A stretch of DNA of 64,000 nt from Amphiura filiformis (taxonomy: Eukaryota; Echinodermata; Ophiuroidea; Amphilepidida; Amphiuridae), in the NCBI RefSeq assembly GCF_039555335.1, contig NC_092628.1, forward strand, positions 38,276,965 through 38,340,964, in the 5' to 3' direction. Shown here in pieces: positions 9,666-21,141 of this stretch. The notes under the pieces were generated by a model. It worked only from the letters and a program-made list of their open reading frames with translations, ran no database searches and was not told the origin of the DNA. The translations under genes and the position numbers were made by a program. Position 1 is the first letter of the stretch; the number at the start of each line of letters is the position of its first letter.

Positions 9666-11342
9666 ATATTGCGCCCAAAAAGTATCCTTACATTTGGAAG
9701 AAAAATCCTAATTTTAAAACTAAACCATATTTTGGTAAATTTATTTTTTAAAGATGCATTACCTAATCCGGCACATTATGACACCCCATTGAATCCAATG
9801 TGACTTCAAGAAGCAAAGTTACAAGCATTTGATTAGATGAAGGACATCTGGTTTGAGAGTGGTGAATGGCTAATTTATGCGTGCCTTTATAAAAGGAACA
9901 AAAGAAAACTGAAACAAAAGAACTGACAAATAAAATGAGAGTTATGAAAAGTACATAGAAGTAAAATATGAAATTAAACTACTTTAAATAAACTTCATCG
10001 TTGCGCCTGTTGGAATCTTTTTGCGCCTGGTCACGGCCCTGCACTTCTTATATCGCCTTGATAAGAGTTCGAAGCCCTGTCGTCAACAGAGGGCAGTAAA
10101 CTCGTGGTAAAGAATATCCCATATCGCGCTAATGCGCTGGGCAGTAACCGTAGAAAAAGCTCGTTTCTGGCGAAAATTGACAAGTAACTTGCACAAATTT
10201 CTAGATACAGTTACTATAAGGTCGTGCGATGTATTCAAACCATTTGTTAACAATTTCTTTTTTAGGGAGCAATAATTATTTATCATGAATATTATTGTCA
10301 TGTTGATGACATCATAGTTACTCGCATTTTGTCCATTTTTAAATTTTGAAACATTTAACGCTCAAAAGTCACACAAAATCAATCACATATCTTTTTCTTT
10401 ATTTCACCAGAGTGTCCTTGCCAAGATTCTAGCATCAGACCATGCGCTTTCTCAAGATACAGCCTTCATAAGTGTTAGGTCACTTCTGTACAATTCTTAT
10501 AATTTGTTTCATGCATACAAATAATGATGCACGTTTTGTTGTGTTTTTGATAGGTTTTCATGTCCGATTTTAACGATAAAACATTATTTCCAAAAGAAAA
10601 ACAATATGGCAAAAGATACAACAGTTTGTAACATTCTCCATGAACTTAACCATCTATGTTTGGATTGTGATGTAATTAACGTGTGTAATGAGATTTTCTC
10701 TTTCTGAATCTGACTTGTAAAATATTATTTTTCATCACAATTTCTCATCAAATTCATACATTTCTGGGTCAAAAGTCAGTAAAACACTTTGTGGTTTTGA
10801 AATTTGGTTAAGAAATAACGCTAATAAAATCATTTGGGTTGATCAAGCAGTTGCTTTTTATGATTTTCAAGGCAATATGCATAAATGATGAATCTGCTCG
10901 TCTTTTGACCAACGTTCATTATTGATCAGGGGTTATATTGTATGCGATTGACATCAAAGAACCACATGTGTATGAGCTTGTGCATTGAATTGAATAATAC
11001 ACAATGGTTATTCAGGTTATTGATCGCTAGATGGAAGCGAACATGATACATATTACGTAGGATTCCATGCCTGTGCGGGGATTTGAACCCTAGCGACCAG
11101 AACTATGAACACTTTGAAGTGTTAGCACCTTGCAGGGCCGTGTGGTATAGGCGAGTTTGTCACTTTTAAAACTGGACCTTCGTCTATTCAATTGCTTGTA
11201 ACTTTACTTGTTGAGGCCACATTGGATTCAACGTGGTGTCATAATGTGCAGGACCTGATAGTACATCTACTAGAAAAATATGGTTCAGTTTTGAAATTGT
11301 AATTATTTTTTTATGTGCAAGGATACTTTTTGGCGCAGTATA
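9666..11342. mobile_element. 1.7-kb element with about 200-bp inverted ends
   Basis: The left end TATATTGCGCCCAAAAAGTA and the next 200 bp (including GCACATTATGACACCCC and GAATCCAATGTGACTTCAA) are matched by the reverse complement of 11130-11342. No transposase ORF is visible inside. On the minus strand near 11060-11140 there is a B-box-like GGTTCAAATCCCC that may be another tRNA-derived fragment. Confidence 0.65.
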
Positions 11343-11909
11343 GTTTCAGATAGGGCCTACACAATATGTTACATTTCCAAGTGAGGCAAGTAATGCTGAT
11401 GTACTCGTTCTAAAGTCATGTGATCTAGTGTGATTTGCAGGTCTTGATAAAACCACCTTCCTCTTCATACGCACACACAAACCTTATCAAAAGTATAGTG
11501 CAACTCAATTAATCTACTTATTTCATAAAGTACATTACAATCGTGTACAAAACAGAATTGAAAAAATATTGAGGGCGTCCTCCTCAGCAAATGTTACAGT
11601 ATGGCTTTAATAACGGTATGGTTTCCATTACCAGTCGTTTTCCACGAATCCGAGGGAGAGTCTACTGATATCCAAAATAGTTCAATCGATAATACGCTAG
11701 TAGTACACTCTGACAGGTACGTCCATCCTTTTTCGGGAGAGGGAAGTTGTGGAATGATTGTTGTAAAGTCCCTCTAGTAATTGTTTTACAGTATTTGTTT
11801 TCATTCAAAACATTTTAATGTTTCGTCAAACAAAGCTAATTGTCACAACTTAAATACAGGGGTCAAAATAAGTAAATAACGTCTGTGACGTTGCACAATC
11901 TAGTTGTTT

Positions 11910-12036
11910 TTACTCCGTCATTGTACCCATGTCCACCATATTGACCATTCCTTTGTCCTCTATCCCTTCCTTTTCAGTAGATTCCCTTCTCTGTTGTTCC
12001 ACCCATTTAGTATATCGGTTTAAGACTTGAAGAACA
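11910..12036 (-). CDS. Transporter A exon 6 (terminal)
   Basis: Acceptor CTTTTATAG. It codes the hydrophilic C-terminal tail VLQVLNRYTKWVEQQRR ... MVDMGTMTE and a TAA stop. It was too short to stand out as an ORF and was found by comparison with copy B. Confidence 0.85.
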
Positions 12037-15000
12037 CTATAAAAGATAATAATAATACGAATATTAACCAATGATACAACCACACAATATAGAACAGCAT
12101 CCAGCTATCTGTTTAAAATGAAGGGGAAATGAGTGTGAGAGTGTCCTGTCTCTTGTATACAGTGTGCTATAGAGGCCTTGCATGTGACACACCATCCCGT
12201 AAATATGGCGGACTACTCAAATGCATTCAACAAAAGCATGATTGCAATCTACCGTGACAGTTCGTCTCACACACATAACCATGCACTACGATCAAATAGG
12301 TTGATGACAACATTTGATTGAATGGACTGCACTCCGCCATAACTACGGTGAAGGACACCGACTCAAATCCTTTGTTTGGAGCCAATCGATAATTTCATGC
12401 AGGGCCTCTATTGTAAGCAGCCAGCAGGGGTTTCCTGGGTCAGACACATGAACCCTCAACTTATGGTAACCCTTGTTTCATGTCCCTAGCCAAACCCAGC
12501 ATGCTATTAAAATGCAGGAATAAAATGACATCCAGGAATGACCATGCATAGGCCATAGATCCCGGGGGATGGGGGATAAATCCCACCCAATATAGGGGGA
12601 TGGTCCATACAATCATCCCCCAATGTTGACGTCTGTATATGGGTTTTTAATATCGGAAGTATATCAATCAAATATACTTGAATAGAGCAGGACATTTGCA
12701 CGCGGGATCATCGATCATTTTTTTTACGCTTCGCGCGAAATTAATACACTTATACACCATATTTGACCAGTTTAGCTTCAAAATGGCAATTTTTTTTACA
12801 ACATTTGGTTAATTTTGTCCCAGTATTTTGATGCTTTTATGCTTTTTCCAGGCATCAGAGGAGCTGCCCTAGCACTCATAATTTAAGATTTCCATAATAG
12901 AAAAGTTAGAGATAAAAAAATGGAATTATCAAGAGGACGTATCGCCGATCTACTCACAGAATGGTTTTACCAAGATGAATGCGAACGAAGCGCGCCGCAA
13001 TTTGGCATTTTAATACTAAATGTTCCAAAATGGAGTTAATTTTGGGTCTAAAATAGACCAAAAGGAAGATGCAAATCGAAAATGTTGTCACAATAATTCT
13101 TGTCAACTGAGCAGGGGCGGACACTGGCCAGTGGCGTAACTTTCTTTTTGACATGGGGGAGAGGGTGATGGGATTGGAAACGATTTCTTAAGTAAATCCT
13201 TCGTCGACAAAATAAGTATATGTTACAAATGCGCGCAAAGCGCGATACAAATTGTACCATATTGAAGCTAAACTTGTGAAATGTGGTACAAAGGATGAAT
13301 AAATTCGCGCGAAAAGTACTCAAAAACTGGCACTTTTAGGTTTCAATAGCCAAATATGAGGTTAATTTGGACAGCAAACCACATACAGGCATCATCATGG
13401 GGAGATGCTTGTATAACGGACCATCCCTCCTATCAATATTATCCCCCATTTTCCGAGATATTTGCCTATGCCATGCCTAATCTATATTGGTGCTTATGAA
13501 GGGCGCTGTGCGGAGGGATGATGGGATGCGCACATATTTTGTCAATCATTAGTATTTTGTACACATCAAACTTTCTCCCTTCCCATCTCCCTTTCTCTCT
13601 GTTTTCCCTCGTAATGTACACGAACGTAAGGAAATCTAATATCAACTTATATTTTGTCGCCCTGGATTTTCCTTTCTTATTTCATTTTATTCCCTGTCAT
13701 TAATTCACGGTACTTGCGACCGAGTGTCTTATTATAAAACTTACACGGTGAGTATTAATGGTATAAAACTCATTGTTCCTAACACTATGAAGACCATGTT
13801 GGGTTGAATTTGAACCGTTTTCCTGTAGATTGAGTTGAGAAGCACAGGTGAAATGAGAGATCCTAGGTTCTGTATACTTGCTTCAAACGCAAAAACCACT
13901 CCTGAAAAAAGACACATTATCATTAATAATGTTTTATGTACTTTTTAAAATCAAGTTTGACATATATATTAATTCTTAATGTCTTCAATGCTTAATAAAA
14001 AAATGCATCACAGGTCCATGAGTAGGGGAGACCAGAGACAATTGTAAAACGTTGCACGTTGTAACGTATGGATGGCAGATACCTTCAAAATACGCCTAAG
14101 ATAATACGCCTAACATTAGACGTCTATGACGCCTAAGATGCAATCTTAGACGATTAAAGATGCAAACTTAGACGTCCAAGAATTTCGCGGTAGACAGGAC
14201 CACAGGGCAGGATCACAGGACCAGAAATCTCAAACAACCAATCATCTTAGGCGTATTCAATTATTGACCAATGAAATCTTAGACGCCTAAGATTTTACAC
14301 GCCTGAGATTTTTCTTACACGTCCAAGATTGACCATTTACCGTGACTAGTGATGGACGGTATCACAAATTCAATCAAAACGTACGACGGACGCTGTTTAG
14401 GCCGGTGTACTGCAGACAGTCCACGATTTGAGGTTGACATGCGAGGTATTTTTGTTGACGTTGTCATTTCTTGATGCATTGGTTTTGTCAACAAAGATTG
14501 GACAATAAAGATCTACTACCACTTCTACTGGGCATTGCCTCTGGGCTGGTAAATACAAGGGAATATCCTTGAAGATACCGGACTGGCTGCTGGGCTGGGG
14601 CCGGGTATCTTTGGTCAGACACGCTGCTTGGATTCCTCGTCTTTCCAGAGGAGTAAGCTGGTCGTTCATGAGTGCTGTCAGGAGACAAATCACAAATGAC
14701 AACAGCAATACTTCCGTGTCTAAGAAAATCCCAACAGAAAGAAACTACTTGGAAAATAACAGATTTTCCGTACGGTGGACAAACATACACATGTACTAGT
14801 ATAGTAAAATAATGCCCGTGAGGTAAGCTTCCATTGCATTACAGAAGGCCTACGATGAAATCAAATAGTCCGCAATCTCTCGCACTATGGTACGAGAGAT
14901 TGCGGGTTCGAACCCTGGCAGTGCCTAGTACGTTATACCCCTGGACAAGGAACTTACTGCTAATTGTCTCGTTGTAACCCGTACGAAACTCGGGGAGCTG

Positions 15001-18000
15001 ATCCTGGTAGCGAATGCTATTTGTGGAATGTCTAGGGTGTGCGCTCTTGCAGCAGCAAAGTCCCTGAATTGTTGTTAAATGGTTTATGGAATGATGTGGG
15101 GCCGTAGTGGTCAGCGACAACCTGTAAGTGTGCTGAGGCTTGTGGATCAACGTCTAGTGCTTGTGCGTATCGCACTATAAATCACTGCGCTTTATTATGG
15201 ATAAATCTAATGGTAAAGTGTATGTAGCTGGGTGAAAAGCCGTCCTTTTCTGAAAATTAAGTTGATATCGGAAGGACATTCCTCGTATCGTATTCAGAAT
15301 GCAGCTCTTAGGTCCAACAAAAAATACTGTCCAAACGTTCATAATCATACCCCACCCCTTAACTTCTTCATTGATCTGTATACAAATTATACTGTACAAA
15401 CGTTGCGATCCGATTCCTTAAGCATGTGAATTAAATTATTATTGAACAACCCCTGAAAGCATTCAACTTTCTGGATGATGAGGCATCGCGAACTTTCACC
15501 TACATTTTGTAACGACGAACTTTCACCTACATAATGATATTATGATATCTTGTTAGGGACGCACCATTAGATATTATCGAGGGAGGGGCTAGGGAGTTTT
15601 TGAAAAAAACAACTTCGCCGACTAGTGAGATGAAAAAAAAATTACCTCACTGATGAGTAAAATGTTTTTCCCTACCCAACTCTGTATAAAGGTATACATT
15701 AAAATTGGAAAAAGCACAACTTCGCCAAAAAAAATTGCTCCCAAACAGGCAGCAAAAAAAAGGTGGGTATACCGAAACGATATGAGGACCATTTGATATC
15801 TTGTCATGCACCTGTCACCACATGGCCATATATGACCATTAATACCCAGGTCAATATTCCTTTTCTATATATTATAAAATATGTCGGAAAAAGTGGGACC
15901 CCCAGGTGGAGTAACATGAAAGAAAAAAGTCCAAAACGTGTGGCAGTGGTCTACTCACAATATACTACCGAAGCCCCATGGTTCAGCTATGGTGCGATAA
16001 CCACTCTAGTTATATTCATATCAAACATAATACAAGTACATTTTGAGGTATAAAGTTGTAATATTTCTGTGTTGAATACAAAAATACATGAGCGTGTAAA
16101 TCGTGACAATGAGCAAGATCAATGGTGCACGACGCATATGACGGGATCGCAAGTTCAAGTCTTGTCACCTACATGTTCATATATAAATGACCTTGAACAC
16201 CCCGCATGAACAAGTTGAATTCGATTTAATTTGTTTATTACTAGTAATATCAAACATATTGTAGAAACAATATAAAGTTAATATGTCTGAGTGGAATCAT
16301 CGTGGGCGTATCCGTAATCAATCGTGATAATGAGCCAGTTCAATGGCACGATGAACGCAATGGTAAAAGCCTACTGACGTTATATGGGGACGAGTTCACG
16401 TCTTGTCACCTACATGTTGGACCATAAACAAGTTGAGTTAAATTAAACAAGTTAAATGCAGGTGATAGTAATAAGGTGACTATATCATTGGCTTACGAAG
16501 ATTTTCAACATGCGGGGGGCTTAAAGTTTAAAAATTGGTGGGTCACCCTGGGTGCTCGAGGGGGTTACCCCTCCCAGTCAGAATATTTTAGTCCACAAAC
16601 ACTAATTTTCCCTCTATTTTATCACAATTTTTTAACTTCACCTGGGATTATTGGGAGGCTGAAAGGTATTCCAGCCCCAGCACCAAAATGAAGCCCCTAG
16701 GATTAGGGTTAGAGTGGTATTTATTTAACTTTATAACAGAGACGCCAGAATATTTTTTTAGTCTGTCAAGTTCTATAATGATAATTAACATGATTAAGTT
16801 CAACATTTTACAGAAAAATATAGGATATTTGGCAGTCGTTGAAGACGTCATTTAATAATCATGATAATGGTTGAATAAAGACAGGATTATATCATATATC
16901 TGTATTTTGCATTACATTTAATAAGTTAAGACTAAAGATTTTGGGGTGGTGCAGTAATTATGTGTACCCCGGTACGGGTGGTGAATTATAGTGGATGGGG
17001 TATTTTTGGCACGTCAAAAGGAATGGGGTGGGGGCAAATGGTTTTTGGCACGTAGAAAGGGGGATTTGCAGACCATGTTGAGAATGTGCTATTACCAATC
17101 GGTTAGTTGACCAATTGGCGAGTAGACTAAATGGCTTGTTAGACCAAATGGTTTGTAGACCAAATGGCTATTAGACCAAATGGCTATTAGACTTATTGGT
17201 TATAGACTAAATGAGTATTAGACTCAATGGTTGTTACCACAAATGGTTTTAGACTTATTGGTTATTAGACCAAATGGTTATCGGACTAAATGATAATCGG
17301 ACCAAATGGTTATAGGACCAAATGATTATTGGACGTACTGGATATAGATAAATGGGTTTAAATTAAACGGATATAAACAATATGGATATTAGACAAAATG
17401 GTAATAGACCAAATGGCAAGTCCCCGTATAGAAGATATACATTTTTACCCCAACACCTAAGAATTGTACCATGTAAGTCTTACCATGTTCATGTTCTGAA
17501 ACCATCTTGGCCATCATGGCAGGAATCAGAGCCTGGCTGATGTTGCGAAAACATCCAACAAATCCAGCTATATGTGTTAAAAATATACAATTATTTGGTG
17601 TAAATCAATAATTGTCATTTGTTGTTCTTTGTGAATGATTGAAATTACGGGAACAAGTTACAACATTCATGTATCTCCCTCAGAAATTAGAGCTCAACTC
17701 CATTCATTGTGAATTAACATTTAGTTTTCTACGACTAAACAGTTATATAAGTCACAGCGCAAATGCTGAGTTGAAGTGAACATGAAGGTAAAGGTGACGA
17801 AAAAAGAAGACCATGTTCTACGGGCTCCACCGACCGATTTTACCAAAATTGGAAAACAATTTTTTTTCTGACAATTTCAGGATTTTGTTCTTTTGTATTT
17901 CCCAAAATTGCAAAATATTTAAAGATATTAGTGATTTTGGGGGGTCATTTGCCGACCGACCAACCCTGCTTGAAAGGTCCGCCTGCCCGTAGAACAGGGT

Positions 18001-21000
18001 TATTATTTTGCCACTTTTACAACAGGGATAACTGGTGCAGGGGTGTTAACATGAAAAATCAACCTGGTACAAGTTGACTCAAGATGCAAGTTGACTCAAG
18101 GGGCACGGTGGCTCAAGGGGCAAGGGTACAAGTTGACTCAAGGGGCACGGTGGCTCAGTGGATACGGCCTTGGACTCATAATCTGAGAGCTTGCTCGACG
18201 TGCGTGGGTTCGAGTCCCCGTCCCGCCACCGTGTTGTGCCCTTGGGCAAGGCGCTTTGCCTCGCTTGCCTCACCCCACCCAGGTGCAATGGGAAGCTGTT
18301 TAGGGGTGGTCACAGTCGTTGTACTGATGAACCCTGCGCCATTTGTAGGCTGCAAACGTGGTTCCGATTATTCTAATGACGGCGGAATAAATGTAAAGCG
18401 CTTTGAGGCTGTTTACGGCATAAAGCGCTGTATAAATATCTACATTTTATCTACATTTATTTATTTACCAATGTACAATCCAGTTGTTGAATTGGCAAAG
18501 GCATGTAAATAGCCATAGAGAATATTAAATACCATACTGCTCTGAAGATTCCAGAGGTCGGGAAGACACAGAGATAGACCCTTCGTACCCACTGTAACAG
18601 CTGGAATAAAGAAAGGAGTACAAGGAATTTATATGAGTGAAACTGATATCATATCCCAGGCATTGCCGTCTAGATTTTAAAGGCGAGTCATTAATTACTC
18701 GCTAGCATGGCGCTAGGCGAGTAGGTATTTGCACAAATACAACTAATTTGACTGTTCGCACGTCATGTATGATCAATATAATCAAATATGTCAATCAATC
18801 ATTGCTCGTGATTTTCTCGATAGGTTCATACAATCATCCCCTCCCCAATGTTGACGCCTGTATGTGGGTTTCTGACTAAATTAACCTAAATCAAATTTGG
18901 TGGGAATCGGATCATGAGGGCCCGAGATATGGCCGCATGAATACCTTATTAGCCCCATTGAAATCAGTGTAAATTGGCCTGGTTCCAAAAAGTTATGAAC
19001 ATTTTAAATCAATCAGTAACATTCGCAGAGTTTTAGAAAAGAGTAATAATAGGCATATTGTCAGTATAAAACAATGGTTTAAGTCAGAGAATACACGAGA
19101 AAGTGTTGATTCGTAGATCCCAAACCACTCGTGGATTCGGATCTACGAATCAACACTTTCCCGTGTATTCCCCTTACTGGAAGGTCACTGCCTTGCAAGT
19201 TTATTCATAAATATTTAAAGGAAGTGCCTCAGCTAGAGTCTTTTTGTCTTAAATTGTGACCAATAACTCACTTGACCAAACAAAAGGAATTGTTATTTGA
19301 AAGACCGTTTTAAGACCAAAATTCAACTTGATAAATACAACCAAATTAGTGGTATTTATGCACATTTTTGTGCGCTCCTTGCACAGTTATTTTATGAAGA
19401 GGAGATTTTATAGCATTGCCCCCGGCGCAGTTCATTGAAACATAAAATAAATTTGATCTACCATTTGTAAGTTATTGGGTATATGGCTTTCAATATCAAA
19501 ATTGATTTGCTCTGCACCTTGGTCAGGGGTACCCGCTCTACTTTCGACTCGGGCAACCTGACCCAGGATTACGCCACTGTATAGGCCTACATTCGTATAT
19601 TCTTTTTATTAATCCAATCTCTATTTTATCTACTTGCAACCTATTAAATACCTACCTATGGCACTACCAAAAAGAATAATCGACCAATAACCGGAAACAA
19701 GCACAGACGACCAACAAAATGGCGGTCCTAATCCATAAATTATGACGAGTCCAGCAGACGATTCCAGTATCTCTCTCATAAAATCTATCAGGTAAAGTAG
19801 ACCCAACCGCCATCTGCGAAGATTGGTGTTCGTTTTAAATAAACATATCAGATCATTCTTGACTCCAGCCATCATGCTTATTTTTGATTCGTCATTTCGC
19901 TTTTTGGTGCGATTTTCATTTCTGTCAACAGTTTCGATCAAACAGGAAGGGAAGAAAATGTATAGAAATGCCGTACTATACGATATGCACGCCACCCATA
20001 TTGGAGGCCCAAATCCAAAGTCTCTAATGATAAAGCCAACAGCCACATTACTCAATCCGAGCGTCATTATACGTACTGACTGAAGAAGTGCCATACGCAG
20101 CAAGCGGTTTTCATTATCCGTGATGTCAGCCAGGTATGCAAATGCCTGGGCGTTTAATAGCCCACCGCCACCGAGTAGACCTGTCAAATTAAAAAAAAAT
20201 GTTAAAACAAATCATATCAATTCATGTTGAATCAATGGGACTGTGCAATAATTATCAGCCGGGTAAATTTCAAAAATTTTCTCCCCCTCTCGGCTTGTAA
20301 AATGCCAATAATTCTTACAACTCAGTGTTAGTAGTAAGAAATAGAATAGTAAGAATTGAATTTGAATATGAATCGAATTTAAATGCTGTGAATTGGAATT
20401 GAAATTGGTTAGTAGTTCATTTCAATACACTGAATTTGAATTAAATCTAAATTATTTTACAAAATAATAATTGAAATGATTTCATTGCTGTCTTGTTGAT
20501 ACTGATAGGAAGTTGGTCCAGGATTAATTCAAGAGAAAATGTCACATTTCCATCAAAATGTAACCAGATTTCGGTGATTACAGCAAAATTCATCCGCAAA
20601 TAAAAAAAAACATGTTCTGCATATTTCATATCTGCCTAAATACCTCTAGTAGAATAAAGAACCTCATCTCTGTTTTTGAAACTAGCCACACCTTGAAAGC
20701 CGTTACAAGAAGTAATGAATAGGCATTTAATGCAAAATGAAGGAAATTCCTATTGCCATCTTGGTAACATGTGCACTCAGAGTCACATTATAGCATCCAG
20801 TTTGGGTTCTTGGTCTTAAAATATTGAAATTAAAAACATTTCTTTTAGACCCCCGAAACCCCCAATTCTAGTAGAAACAATCTTTACATTTATAATGCTA
20901 TACCGATGAGGGCGAAGATGCCAAAGATTAGACACAAGATACAGTGCACCCTATTTAAGTGCAAATTCCGTGTTATACCGCGGAAAATGGCGGGAAAATA

Positions 21001-21083
21001 ACCTGGTATGGTTAAACATCAAAACAAATGTGACCTATATAACCCACATAACTTACATGCAACTTGCTTTATTTATTAAAACA

Positions 21084-21141
<58 letters not shown>

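Noticed and set aside
18142-18235. Possible tRNA gene with clear A and B boxes
   Set aside because: It is the head of a SINE whose body and tail follow directly. No acceptor stem closes the fold.
18084-18512. 142-codon plus-strand ORF opposite transporter A
   Set aside because: It runs through the SINE and the antisense of exon 3.
19823-20083. Plus-strand ORFs opposite exon 2 of A, and the equivalent 39385-39642 in B
   Set aside because: Antisense shadows of the transporter exons, conserved only because the sense strand is.
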